NCBI RefSeq assembly: GCF_009882975.1
Contig: NZ_WTUX01000019.1
Span: 365,263 to 429,262 of the forward strand
DNA: 64,000 nt
From: Maritimibacter harenae
Lineage (GTDB): Bacteria; Pseudomonadota; Alphaproteobacteria; Rhodobacterales; Rhodobacteraceae
Direction of reading: 5' to 3'
Made by a program: the position numbers and the translations under genes. A model generated the notes under the pieces. That model searched no databases. It was given only the letters and a program-made list of their open reading frames with translations, and had not been told where the DNA came from. Below are positions 53,687-62,220 of the stretch, piece by piece. Position 1 is the stretch's first letter; every line of letters starts with the position of its first letter.

Positions 53687-54532
53687 TCAGGCCTCTTTCA
53701 CGACGTGGTTCTCGAGCGTGCCGAGCCCGTCGATCTCGATCCTCACCACATCCCCGGCCTTGAGATAGGTCCCGCGCTCCATCCCGGTGCCAGCGGGCGT
53801 GCCGGTCATGATCACGTCGCCCGGCATCAGCGTGAAGGCCTGGCTGATATAGGCGATCTGGTCGGCGACCTTGTGGATCATCTGGTCGGTGGTGCCGTCC
53901 TGCTTGAGCTCGTCGTTGACCCAGGTGCGGATCGACAGCATCTGCGGGTCCGGCACCTCTTCAAGCGTGGTGATCCAAGGGCCCACGGGGCCGTGGGTGT
54001 CGAAGCCCTTGCCCAGCATGAAGGTGGGGGAGCGCTTCTGCCAGTCGCGCACCGACACGTCGTTGCCCACGGCGAAGCCCGCGATCACGCCGAGCGCGTC
54101 TTCGCGGGGCACGTAGCGGCAGCGTTCGCCGATGATCACGACCAGTTCGCCCTCGTAATCCACCTCGTCCGAGACGCGCGGGATCACGATGTCGCCGGTG
54201 GGGCCGTTGAGGCAGGACACCTGCTTGGAAAACCATGTCTGGCTGTCGGGCGCGGTGAAGCCCTGGCCCGCGGCACCGGCGACGTGGTCGGCGTAGTTCA
54301 TGCCGAGGGCGAGGAACTTCTGCGGGTCGTCGATCGGCACTTCGAGCGTGACCTGGTCGAGCGGGAAGGCCGGCCCCTCGACGGCGGCGACGGCGGACAG
54401 GTCGCCCGCGCAGGCGTCGAGCAGCGCGCGCATGGAGGCGCCGTGGCCCAGCTTGGACAGGTCTACGACCTGGTCCCCGTCGATCCGGCCCAGCCGCGTG
54501 GTGCCTTGCGTCGTGAAGCGTGCGAGTTTCAT
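53687..54532 (-). CDS. Fumarylacetoacetate hydrolase family protein
   Basis: 281 residues with a small N-terminal domain and a C-terminal FAH domain (about 70-280). The metal-site residues are in DEVDYEGELVV (two Glu and Asp) and GFAVGNDVSVRDWQ, with GKGFDTHGPVGPW typical of the fumarylpyruvate/2-keto-acid hydrolase and decarboxylase group. It cleaves C-C bonds of beta-diketo acids from aromatic catabolism; substrate is undetermined. GGAGG precedes the start. It is convergent with ggpS and on the same strand as the PAS-LuxR regulator gene upstream. Confidence 0.88.
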   Translation of the reverse strand: MKLARFTTQGTTRLGRIDGDQVVDLSKLGHGASMRALLDACAGDLSAVAAVEGPAFPLDQVTLEVPIDDPQKFLALGMNYADHVAGAAGQGFTAPDSQTWFSKQVSCLNGPTGDIVIPRVSDEVDYEGELVVIIGERCRYVPREDALGVIAGFAVGNDVSVRDWQKRSPTFMLGKGFDTHGPVGPWITTLEEVPDPQMLSIRTWVNDELKQDGTTDQMIHKVADQIAYISQAFTLMPGDVIMTGTPAGTGMERGTYLKAGDVVRIEIDGLGTLENHVVKEA

Positions 54533-54588
54533 GTGGTCCTCCCGATATCCCGGCAACCTTGTGCCGGGGCCGGGCGCCGGGTGCAAGC

Positions 54589-55188
54589 CTATCGCGCGAC
54601 GATGCGCTCGGGCGGCACGCCGGACATCGCGTGGAGCAGGGCGTTCGTGTTCGTGACGCCGAACTTGCGCTGGAGCTTGGCGCGGTGGACCTCGACCGTG
54701 CGCGGGCTGATCTCGAGCTCGCGCGCCACTTCCTTCGACGTCATGCCCTCGGCCAGCAGGTTCACCACCTCGCGCTCCCGCTTGGTGAGCGGCTGGTAGG
54801 GACGGTGGCCCGACAGGTCGGCGAAGCTCCAGACCGCGCGGTTGAGGGGGTCGTGTTCTGGGGTGAGCGAATGGCCCCGCGTACGGCACCAGAAGAGCGA
54901 GCCGTCCTTGCGTGCCATCACGCGCTCGTCCCAGTAGGTGTTGGTTTCGCGCAGCTGCATGACACCCCGGTCGCGGATCTTCACGAACTCTTCCGGCGTG
55001 GGGTAGAGCACCTGGAACGACTGGTCGTCGAGTTCGCCGGGCCCGTAGCCGAACATGCGCTCGAACTCGGGGTTGCAGCTGCGGATCACGCGGCTTTCGG
55101 TCACGACCAGACCCACCGGCGCGCATTCGAACGCGAGGTCCGCGAAGTCCCCGGACGAGAACGCCTCATCTATACGTATTTTCCCCAA
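54589..55188 (-). CDS. PAS-domain LuxR-type response regulator
   Basis: 199 residues. An N-terminal PAS domain (about 15-120, FECAPVGLVVTESRVIRSCNPEFERMFG, then FWCRTRGHSL) is followed by a C-terminal LuxR helix-turn-helix (about 130-190, LTKREREVVNLLAEGMTSKEVARELEISPRTVE). No phosphoacceptor receiver domain is present, so it likely senses a small molecule or redox state directly. The start is a TTG with a weak ribosome binding site, so the N-terminus is uncertain by a few residues. It is divergent from the livJ-like operon and probably regulates it. Confidence 0.85.
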   Translation of the reverse strand: MGKIRIDEAFSSGDFADLAFECAPVGLVVTESRVIRSCNPEFERMFGYGPGELDDQSFQVLYPTPEEFVKIRDRGVMQLRETNTYWDERVMARKDGSLFWCRTRGHSLTPEHDPLNRAVWSFADLSGHRPYQPLTKREREVVNLLAEGMTSKEVARELEISPRTVEVHRAKLQRKFGVTNTNALLHAMSGVPPERIVAR

Positions 55189-55280
55189 CTTGCTCAGACC
55201 CTTCCCAAAAGCGAGGCTCTGTGCACGTTACAACGATCCCGCGTGGTGTGAAACCGCCGCGGGGAAAGGGAGGACATTCC

Positions 55281-56483
55281 ATGAAACTCATGAAACGCGC
55301 ACTGGCCGCGTTTTCCGTCGCTGCCAGCTTCGCCGTTCCGGCCGTCGCGCAGGACGGTGATCCGGTCAAGATCGCGCTCATCCACGGCATGTCGGGCAGC
55401 GCGCTCGAAGCCTTCTCGAAACAGACCCAGACCGGGTTCGAGATGGGGATCGAATACGCCACCGACGGGTCGATGGCGGTCGACGGCCATCCGATCGAGA
55501 TCATCAAGAAGGACACGCAGTTCAAGCCGGACGTGGCGCGCGCCGCGCTGGCCGAGGCCTATGCGGACGACGAAGTGCTGATCGCGGTCGGCGCCACCTC
55601 TTCCGGCGTGACCACGGGCATGCTGCCCATCGCGGCCGAGTACGAGCGCATCCTGATCGTCGAGCCGGCGGTCGCGGACTCGCTCACCGGTCCCGACTCG
55701 AACCGCTACGTGTTCAAGACCTCGCGCAACTCGTCGATGGACATGCAGGCCCAGGCGCTCGCGCTCCAGCCCGACGAAGACCTCTACGTCGCGACGCTGG
55801 CCGAGGACTACGCGTTCGGCCGTGACGGCATCGAAGCCTTCAAGAGGGCGCTCGACGGCACCGGCGCCACCGTGGTCGCCGAGGAATACGCGCCGCAGGG
55901 CACCGCCGACTTCACCGCCGTGGGCGAGCGTCTCTTCAACGCGCTGAAGGACAAGGAAGGCCGCAAGGTCATTCTCGTCTACTGGGCCGGTGGCGGCGAC
56001 GCGCCGGGCAAGCTGCAGTCGATGGACCCGGGCCGCTTCGACATCGAGCTGTCGATGGGCGGACACATCCTGCCGGTTCTGCCGACCTACAAGCGTTTCC
56101 CGGGTCTCGAAGGCGCCGTGTACTACTACTACGAAGCCTTCGACAACGAGATCAACGACTGGCTCGTCAAGGAGCACATGGACCGCTTCGGCACCCCGCC
56201 GGACTTCTTCACCGCCGGTGGCATGGCTTCGGCGCTGGCCGTGGTGAAGGCGCTGCGCGAGACGCCGTCGCTCGACACCGAGGACCTGATCGCCACGATG
56301 GAAGGCATGTCCTGGGACACGCCGAAGGGCGAAATGACCTTCCGCCCGGAAGATCACCAGGCGCTGCAGTCCATGCTGCACTTCAAGATCCGCGTCGATG
56401 ACGACGTCGAATGGGCGATCCCGGAGAAGGTCCGGATCATCGAGCCCGAGGAAATGGACATCCCGGTCGGTCGCGAGAACTGA
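55281..56483 (+). CDS. Branched-chain-type ABC transporter substrate-binding protein
   Basis: 400 residues with a signal peptide (LAAFSVAASFAVPAVAQ, cleavage near residue 25). It has the type I periplasmic-binding fold of the LivJ/AmiC group, starting VKIALIHGMSGSALEAFSKQTQTG and with the hinge-region motif VGATSSGVTTGMLPIA. LivJ-like receptors bind amino acids, amides or aromatic acids; the ligand pocket cannot be read by eye. AGGGAGGA precedes the start. First gene of a five-gene transport operon, opposite the PAS-LuxR gene. Confidence 0.92.
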   Translation: MKLMKRALAAFSVAASFAVPAVAQDGDPVKIALIHGMSGSALEAFSKQTQTGFEMGIEYATDGSMAVDGHPIEIIKKDTQFKPDVARAALAEAYADDEVLIAVGATSSGVTTGMLPIAAEYERILIVEPAVADSLTGPDSNRYVFKTSRNSSMDMQAQALALQPDEDLYVATLAEDYAFGRDGIEAFKRALDGTGATVVAEEYAPQGTADFTAVGERLFNALKDKEGRKVILVYWAGGGDAPGKLQSMDPGRFDIELSMGGHILPVLPTYKRFPGLEGAVYYYYEAFDNEINDWLVKEHMDRFGTPPDFFTAGGMASALAVVKALRETPSLDTEDLIATMEGMSWDTPKGEMTFRPEDHQALQSMLHFKIRVDDDVEWAIPEKVRIIEPEEMDIPVGREN

Positions 56484-56492
56484 TCGGCGCGA

Positions 56493-56517
56493 CCCCGGCC
56501 GGCGTCGTCGGCCGGGG
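56493..56517 (+). promoter_or_regulatory. Intercistronic stem-loop between receptor and LivG genes
   Basis: CCCCGGCCG (56493-56501), seven-base loop, CGGCCGGGG (56509-56517), ten bases after the receptor stop. No U-tract follows. Stem-loops here usually protect the receptor mRNA or partly attenuate downstream genes so that receptor exceeds membrane components. Confidence 0.55.
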
Positions 56518-56541
56518 CACCCCCAACACTCTCCAAAAGCC

Positions 56542-57306
56542 ATGACACATCCATCACTCTCCACCCGCGATCTCACGATCCGGTTCGGCGGGCATACGGC
56601 CGTGAACGCCGTGACCTGCGACTTCCGCCCCGGCGAACTGACCGTGATCGTGGGCCCGAACGGGGCCGGCAAGACCACCTACTTCAACATGATCTCCGGG
56701 CAGCTCACGCCGAGCGAGGGGACCGTGATGAAGGACGGGGTGGACCTGACGCGCATGCCCGCCTCGGCGCGCGCGCGCCACGGGGTCGGCCGGGCGTTCC
56801 AGCTCACCAACCTGTTCCCGCGCCTTTCGGTCCTCGAGAACATCCGGCTCGCCGTGCAGGCGCAGGCGGGCGAGGGCAAACGCTTCTTCACGCCGGTCGC
56901 GAAGCTGACCGAGCTCGGCTCGCGTGCCGAACGCTACCTTGCGGCCACCAAGCTGGAAGACAAGGCGGATCTGCCGGCGGCCGCGCTTCCCCACGGGGAC
57001 CAACGCAAGCTCGAGGTGGCGCTTCTCATGGCGATGGAGCCCGACATCTACATGTTCGACGAACCGACGGCCGGCATGAGCCTCGACCATGCGCCCGACG
57101 TTCTCGACCTCATCGCCGAGATCAAGCACGACACGTCGAAGACGGTGCTCCTGGTCGAGCACAAGATGGACGTCGTGCGCCAGCTGGCCGACCGGATCAT
57201 CGTGCTCCACAACGGCGAACTCATCGCGGACGGCGACCCGGGCGAGGTCATGTCCAGCCAGGTCGTGCGCGACGTCTATCTCGGAAACGCGGGGGAGATG
57301 GCATGA
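56542..57306 (+). CDS. ABC transporter ATP-binding protein (LivG-type)
   Basis: 254 residues. Walker A is GPNGAGKTT near residue 38; Walker B with the switch Glu is DIYMFDEPTAGMS. The signature loop reads LPHGDQRKLEV instead of LSGGQ, a variant usual for LivG-type subunits (LPYGxQR). Paired with the following LivF-type ATPase it powers uptake through the two permeases. The ATG at 56542 begins the conserved MTHPSLSTRDLTIRFGG; its stop overlaps the next start by ATGA. Confidence 0.93.
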   Translation: MTHPSLSTRDLTIRFGGHTAVNAVTCDFRPGELTVIVGPNGAGKTTYFNMISGQLTPSEGTVMKDGVDLTRMPASARARHGVGRAFQLTNLFPRLSVLENIRLAVQAQAGEGKRFFTPVAKLTELGSRAERYLAATKLEDKADLPAAALPHGDQRKLEVALLMAMEPDIYMFDEPTAGMSLDHAPDVLDLIAEIKHDTSKTVLLVEHKMDVVRQLADRIIVLHNGELIADGDPGEVMSSQVVRDVYLGNAGEMA

Positions 57307-58016
57307 GCCTTTTGTCCATCAAGAACATGGACGTCTCGATCGGGCAGTATTCCGTGCTGCACGGCGTGACGTTCGACGTGCCAGAGGGCGGGGTCTTCGT
57401 CCTCCTGGGCCGAAACGGCGCGGGCAAGACGACGACCCTGCGGTCGATCATGGGCCTGTGGGACCGCCCGGCCGGGTCCGTAACCTTTCGGGGCGAGGAC
57501 ATCTCGTCGCTCCACACCTCGGACATCGCGCGCCGTGGCATCGCCTTCGTGCCGGAGAACATGGGCATCTTCGGTGGCCTCACGGTGGCCGAGAACATGG
57601 TGCTCGCCACCGCATCGGGCAAGTTCGACGACACGCGGCTCAAGCGGGTCTACGAGCTCTTCCCGGCGCTGGAACAATTCTGGGACAAGCAGGCCTGGAG
57701 CCTCTCGGGCGGCCAGAAACAGATGCTGGCCGTCGCCCGCGCGATCATCGAGCCGCGCGACCTGATCCTGATCGACGAGCCGACCAAGGGACTGGCCCCG
57801 TCGATCATCTCGGCGATGGGCGAGGCGTTCCGGGAGATCTCGGAGACGACCACGATCCTGCTCGTCGAGCAGAACTTCGCATTCGCAAAAAGCCTGGGCC
57901 GCGACATGGCGGTGATCGACGACGGGCAGGTGGTTCACACCGGCGCGATGGCCGATTTCGCCGCCGACACCGCGTTGCAGGACCGGCTTCTCAGCCTGTC
58001 GATGGAGGGCGCATGA
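57303..58016 (+). CDS. ABC transporter ATP-binding protein (LivF-type)
   Basis: 237 residues, second ATPase of the branched-chain-type transporter. Walker A GRNGAGKTT, signature LSGGQKQMLAVARA, Walker B LILIDEPTKGLAPSI and the LVEQN switch segment are all intact. It forms a heterodimer with the LivG-type protein. It overlaps the upstream and downstream genes by four bases each, so the three proteins are translationally coupled. Confidence 0.93.
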   Translation: MSLLSIKNMDVSIGQYSVLHGVTFDVPEGGVFVLLGRNGAGKTTTLRSIMGLWDRPAGSVTFRGEDISSLHTSDIARRGIAFVPENMGIFGGLTVAENMVLATASGKFDDTRLKRVYELFPALEQFWDKQAWSLSGGQKQMLAVARAIIEPRDLILIDEPTKGLAPSIISAMGEAFREISETTTILLVEQNFAFAKSLGRDMAVIDDGQVVHTGAMADFAADTALQDRLLSLSMEGA

Positions 58017-59005
58017 ACACGCTTGGAAACATGATCGAGCGGGCCGGGGGCGTGTTCCTCCTTCCCGTCGCGATCGCGATCATCGCCTTCGTCCTGATCG
58101 GCGCGCCGTCCTCGTGGCTGACGCTGACCGTCGCCGGGCTCGCGATGGGGATGATGCTCTTTCTCATGGCCTCGGGCCTCAGCCTCGTCTTCGGCCTGAT
58201 GGACGTGCTGAACTTCGGCCACTCGGCCTTCGTGAGCTTCGGCGCCTTCGTGGCGGCGAGCGTCCTGGCCTATTTCGGCGGCTGGCTGGGTTCGGACAGC
58301 ATCGTGCTCAATGTCATGGCGCTGGTTTTCGCTATCGCGGCGGCCATCGTCTTCGGGGCCGCGCTGGGCTGGTTCTTCGAGCGGGTGATCGTGAAACCCG
58401 TCTACTCCGACCACCTGCGCCAGATTCTGATCACGATGGGCGCGCTCATCGTGGCCGAGCAGCTGATCCTCGCGACCTGGGGGGGCACGCCGACGAACGT
58501 GCCGCGTCCCCACTTCCTCGAGGGCACGATCATCGTGGGCGGCTCCTCGCTCGAGGTCTATCGCCTGTTCGCCTTCATCGTGGGCGCGGTCGTCTACGCG
58601 GGGCTCTATCTGCTTTTGAACAAGACGCGCATCGGGCTTCTGATCCGGGCGGGTGTCGAGAACCGCGAGATGGTCGAGGCGCTGGGCTTCAAGATCGACC
58701 GGCTTTTCATCGGGGTCTTCATGCTGGGCTCCGCGCTCGCCGCGATGGGCGGCGCGATGTGGGCGGGCTACGAGACGCTGATCACGCCGGCGCTGGGTGC
58801 CGAGATGATGGTGATCGTGTTCATCGTCGTCATCATCGGCGGCCTGGGCTCGATCCAGGGCACGCTCCTGGGCGCGATCATGGTGGCGCTCATGCAGAAC
58901 TACGTGGGCTTCCTCGCGCCGAAACTGGCGCTGGCCTCCAACATGCTCCTGATGATGGCGATCCTGCTGTGGCGGCCCTATGGCCTGGCCCCGGCGGTGA
59001 AGTGA
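58013..59005 (+). CDS. Branched-chain-type ABC permease (LivH-type)
   Basis: 330-residue inner-membrane permease with eight or more helices. The family segment SLVFGLMDVLNFGHSAFVSFGAF lies near residues 60-82, and the conserved loop IRAGVENREMVEALGFKIDR near 213-232 contacts the ATPases. It forms the translocation path with the LivM-type protein. Start at 58013 overlaps the livF-type stop. A long acyl-free loop (GGTPTNVPRPHFLEG) faces outside. Confidence 0.92.
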   Translation: MNTLGNMIERAGGVFLLPVAIAIIAFVLIGAPSSWLTLTVAGLAMGMMLFLMASGLSLVFGLMDVLNFGHSAFVSFGAFVAASVLAYFGGWLGSDSIVLNVMALVFAIAAAIVFGAALGWFFERVIVKPVYSDHLRQILITMGALIVAEQLILATWGGTPTNVPRPHFLEGTIIVGGSSLEVYRLFAFIVGAVVYAGLYLLLNKTRIGLLIRAGVENREMVEALGFKIDRLFIGVFMLGSALAAMGGAMWAGYETLITPALGAEMMVIVFIVVIIGGLGSIQGTLLGAIMVALMQNYVGFLAPKLALASNMLLMMAILLWRPYGLAPAVK

Positions 59006-59015
59006 GGAGGGGACG

Positions 59016-60074
59016 ATGAAAGGCAACACAACCGTCAAGCTGATCGCCTTCGCGATCTGGGCGCTCCTGCTCTTCGCGCCGTTCTTCTTCCAGGAAGTCC
59101 GGCAGGTCGAGGTCGCCGCGCGCATCGCCGTGTTCATCGTGCTGGTCGCCTCCTACGATCTGCTGATCGGCTACACCGGGATCGTGAGCTTCGCGCACAC
59201 CATGTTCTTCGGCTTCGGGGCCTACGGCGTGGCCATCGCGATGAAGCAGCTCGACAACACCTGGGGCTACTGGATCGTCGGCGCGCTCGCCGGCGTGCTC
59301 GTGGCCATCGTCATCGCGATCCTGATCGGGCTTCTGTCGCTTCGGGTGAAGGCGATCTTCTTCGCGATGATCACGTTGGCGACCGCGACCGTGGCGCTCG
59401 TGCTCGCAAGCCAGCTGTCCACGTTCACCGGGGGCGAGGACGGGATCACCTACTCGGTCCCGGACGTGTTCAAGCCCGCGACCAAGCTTCTGACCGACGA
59501 CGAGGGCAAGGTGCTCAAGATCGCGGGCGTGCGCATGAACGGCAAGATCGCGGCCTATTACTTCGTCTTCGCGTCCTGTGCGCTGATGTTCTGGGTGCTC
59601 CTGCGCATCGTGGGCAGCCCGCTTGGGACCGTGCTAAAGGCGATCCGCGAGAACGAGGCGCGCGCCGAGGGCATCGGCTACCGCGTCGTGGCCTACCGCA
59701 CCGCCGTCTTCGTGATCGCCGCGATCGCGGCCGCGCTGGCCGGGGCCATCTATGCCACCTGGCTCAAGTACACCGGGCCCGAGACCACGCTCAGCTTCGC
59801 GATCATGATCGACATCCTGCTGATGGTCGTGATCGGCGGCATGGGCACGATCTGGGGCGCGGTGATCGGGGCCACGCTCATGGTGCTCGCGCAATACTAC
59901 CTGCGCGACCTGATGGAGGTGGCGGCGGATGCGACCGCGTCGATCCCGCTCCTGCCCGAACTCCTGAGCCCCGACCGGTGGCTCCTGTGGCTCGGCATCA
60001 TCTTCATCCTGCTGGTCTACTTCTTCCCGGCCGGTATCGCGGGCACGATCATCCAGCGGCGGGCGGCGAAATGA
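59016..60074 (+). CDS. Branched-chain-type ABC permease (LivM-type)
   Basis: 352-residue permease. The conserved GYTGIVSFAHTMFFGFGAYG lies near residues 48-67 and the ATPase-contact loop AIRENEARAEGIGYRV near 208-223. A periplasmic insert (FTGGEDGITYSVPDVFKPATK) is typical of LivM. GAGGAGGGGACG precedes the ATG. Its stop overlaps the alpha/beta hydrolase start as ATGA, tying the hydrolase to transport. Confidence 0.92.
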   Translation: MKGNTTVKLIAFAIWALLLFAPFFFQEVRQVEVAARIAVFIVLVASYDLLIGYTGIVSFAHTMFFGFGAYGVAIAMKQLDNTWGYWIVGALAGVLVAIVIAILIGLLSLRVKAIFFAMITLATATVALVLASQLSTFTGGEDGITYSVPDVFKPATKLLTDDEGKVLKIAGVRMNGKIAAYYFVFASCALMFWVLLRIVGSPLGTVLKAIRENEARAEGIGYRVVAYRTAVFVIAAIAAALAGAIYATWLKYTGPETTLSFAIMIDILLMVVIGGMGTIWGAVIGATLMVLAQYYLRDLMEVAADATASIPLLPELLSPDRWLLWLGIIFILLVYFFPAGIAGTIIQRRAAK

Positions 60075-60934
60075 GCGCGCGGTCGGTCTACCTCCCGCTT
60101 CTCGGCCATGAGCTCCACGTCATGGAATGGGGCGATGCGTCGAACCCGCTGCTGGTGATGTGGCACGGGCTGGCACGCAACGGGCGCGATTTCGACGAGC
60201 TCGCCCGTGCGCTGGCCGACCGTTACTTCGTCGTCTGTCCGGATACGATCGGGCGGGGCCTGTCGACCTGGTCGGACGCGCCGGAGGCGGATTACATGCT
60301 CACCCATTACGCGCGCATGGCCGTGGCGATGTTCGACCATTACGGCGCGGCGCAGGCGGCCTGGCTGGGCACCTCGATGGGCGGGCAGATCGGCATGACC
60401 GTGGCCGGCGACGTGGCGCCCGAGCGGGTCTCGGCGCTCATCATCAACGACATCGGCCCGGTGGTGCCCGACGCGGCCATCGACCGGATCGTGACCTATT
60501 CCGCCGACCTGCCGACCTTCACCCGGCTGACCGAGGCGGAGGCGTGGCTGCGCGAGGTCTACCTGCCGTTCGGCCCGGCGGACGATCCGTTCTGGCGGCG
60601 CATGGCCGAAAGCTCGATCCGGCGTCGGGGCGACGGGCGGCTGACGCTGCACTACGACCCGCGCATCATCGCGATCCTCGACGCCAACCGGGGCGCGATG
60701 GAGCTGTGGGAGACATACGACCGGATCAGCGCACCGACCCACGTGATCCGCGGCCTGACCTCGGACCTGCTGACGGAAAACATCGCGGACGAGATGACGC
60801 GGCGTGGTCCGAAACCGGAGGTCACGGTCTACGACGATTGCGGCCATGCCCCGTCATTGACGGCGCCGAAGGACGCGGCCTTCGTGGCCGACGTGCTGGA
60901 GCGGCTGCACGCCCGCACCCCCGCGGCCCACTGA
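60071..60934 (+). CDS. Alpha/beta hydrolase coupled to the ABC uptake operon
   Basis: 287 residues. Oxyanion segment MWHGLARNGRD, nucleophile Ser102 in GTSMGGQIG, and C-terminal His in DDCGHAPSLTAP make a complete triad set. The ATG at 60071 overlaps the livM-type stop by four bases, so the enzyme is made with the transporter. It likely hydrolyses an ester, lactone or amide that the transporter imports. The PAS-LuxR regulator and FAH-family hydrolase next to the operon fit the same catabolic route, which is inference. Confidence 0.85.
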   Translation: MSARSVYLPLLGHELHVMEWGDASNPLLVMWHGLARNGRDFDELARALADRYFVVCPDTIGRGLSTWSDAPEADYMLTHYARMAVAMFDHYGAAQAAWLGTSMGGQIGMTVAGDVAPERVSALIINDIGPVVPDAAIDRIVTYSADLPTFTRLTEAEAWLREVYLPFGPADDPFWRRMAESSIRRRGDGRLTLHYDPRIIAILDANRGAMELWETYDRISAPTHVIRGLTSDLLTENIADEMTRRGPKPEVTVYDDCGHAPSLTAPKDAAFVADVLERLHARTPAAH

Positions 60935-60981
60935 CGGCACGTCCCGACGTCGACACGAAGACCGGCCATCCCACGTTGAAA

Positions 60982-60999
60982 CGGCCGCGTTGGCGGCCG
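60982..60999 (+). terminator. GC-rich hairpin after the ABC-hydrolase operon
   Basis: CGGCCGC (60982-60988), GTTG, GCGGCCG (60993-60999), 48 bp after the hydrolase stop. It lacks a U-tract, so its role as a terminator is uncertain. It would be buried in the coding region if the kinase began at the TTG at 60990. Confidence 0.4.
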
Positions 61000-61046
61000 C
61001 GGCCGAGTGGCTTGCGCGCGGGCGCGCGGCGCGGCACCATTCCCCG

Positions 61047-61664
61047 GTGACCGAGATCGATGCGACAGAGCTTGCCGACATCCTGCGCCGGGCCTCCGTG
61101 GGCCGGGCCCGGATGCTTGTCGCCCTCGTGGGCGCGCCGGGGTCGGGCAAGTCGACGTTGGCGCAGGAGATCGCGGGGCAGGTCCCGCATGCCCAGGCGA
61201 TCCCGCTGGACGGGTTTCACCGGGCCAACGACGCGCTCGCCCGGGCTGGGCTCCTGGAGCGAAAGGGCGCACCGGAGACCTTCGACGCGCCCGGCTTCGC
61301 CCGCTTCCTGCACGCGCTGGCCGAGGGCACGCAGGCGCATTTTCCCGCCTTCGACCGGGGCCGCGATGCGGTCATTCCCGAGGGCGGGCGGATCGCGCCC
61401 GACACGCGGGTCTTCGTGGTCGAGGGCAACTACCTGCTGCTCGACGAGGCGCCGTGGCAGGACCTCGCGCCCCTGTGGGACGTCACCGTGACGCTCGACG
61501 TGTCGCAGGACGAGCTCGAGCGCCGGCTGGTCAAGCGGTGGACCGACCACGGCCACCCCGAGGAGGACGCGCTCTTCCGGGCGCATGCCAACGACCTGGT
61601 GAACGCGCGGCTGGTGCGCGACCGGTCGCGGCGGGCCGACTACGTGATCAGGTTCACAGGGTGA
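61047..61664 (+). CDS. P-loop kinase of the uridine kinase/FrcK-like family
   Basis: 205 residues from the GTG at 61047; a TTG at 60990 would add 19 residues but overlaps a hairpin. P-loop GAPGSGKSTLA (about residues 28-38), the Asp in IPLDGFHRAND, and a lid region VKRWTDHGHPEEDAL place it in the nucleoside/sugar kinase group typified by FrcK and uridine kinase. The substrate is unknown (fructose, pantothenate-like or a nucleoside are precedents). It overlaps the convergent Lrp gene by 11 bp. Confidence 0.78.
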   Translation: MTEIDATELADILRRASVGRARMLVALVGAPGSGKSTLAQEIAGQVPHAQAIPLDGFHRANDALARAGLLERKGAPETFDAPGFARFLHALAEGTQAHFPAFDRGRDAVIPEGGRIAPDTRVFVVEGNYLLLDEAPWQDLAPLWDVTVTLDVSQDELERRLVKRWTDHGHPEEDALFRAHANDLVNARLVRDRSRRADYVIRFTG

Positions 61665-62127
61665 GGTAGCTCTGCTCGACCACCGCTTCCATCGCGATGT
61701 AGGTGGAGGTCGAGGAGACATGCGGCAGGGTCGAGATCGTCTCTCCCAGCACCCGGCGGTAGTCGGCGATATCGCGGGAGCGCACTTTCACGAGATAATC
61801 GAAGCCCCCCGCGATCATGTAGCATTCCTCGATTTCCGGCACCGCGCGGGCGGCGTCGTTGAACTCCGACAGGGCCGCCTGCCGGGTATCCATGAGCTTC
61901 ACCTCGACATAGGCGACATGGGACAGGTCGAGCTTTTCGGGGGCGAGGATGGCACGGTAGCCCCGGATGATCCCGCGCTCTTCCAGCGCGCGCACGCGGG
62001 CTGCGACCGGGGTTTTCGACAACCCGACGCGGCGGGCCAGCTCCACGATCGGCAGGCGCGCGTTCTGGGTGAGGGCGGACAGGATTTTCCTGTCGACCGC
62101 GTCAATCGTATCCATATCGCTCATCAT
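61654..62127 (-). CDS. Lrp/AsnC family regulator, probable PutR
   Basis: 157 residues from the first ATG of a tandem pair (62127); a TTG at 62136 is also open. Helix-turn-helix at about residues 8-50 (DRKILSALTQNARLPIVELARRVGLSKTPVAARV), then an AsnC/RAM effector domain ending EQSYLTL. Divergent Lrp-type PutR proteins activate putA in response to proline in Agrobacterium and Rhodobacter, and this gene is opposite putA 93 bp away. The assignment as PutR rests on that synteny. Confidence 0.87.
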   Translation of the reverse strand: MMSDMDTIDAVDRKILSALTQNARLPIVELARRVGLSKTPVAARVRALEERGIIRGYRAILAPEKLDLSHVAYVEVKLMDTRQAALSEFNDAARAVPEIEECYMIAGGFDYLVKVRSRDIADYRRVLGETISTLPHVSSTSTYIAMEAVVEQSYLTL

Positions 62128-62220
62128 TTCAGCCAAAATAAGTCACATCGACTTCAAGATCGCGAAACTCGGGCAATATGTCCAGCGATGTGGTGCTATC
62201 CTGCACGAAAGGAGATGCCC

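Noticed and set aside
62215-62220. ATG at 62215 as the putA start
   Set aside because: It directly abuts the AAAGGAG ribosome binding site; the ATG six bases later has proper spacing.
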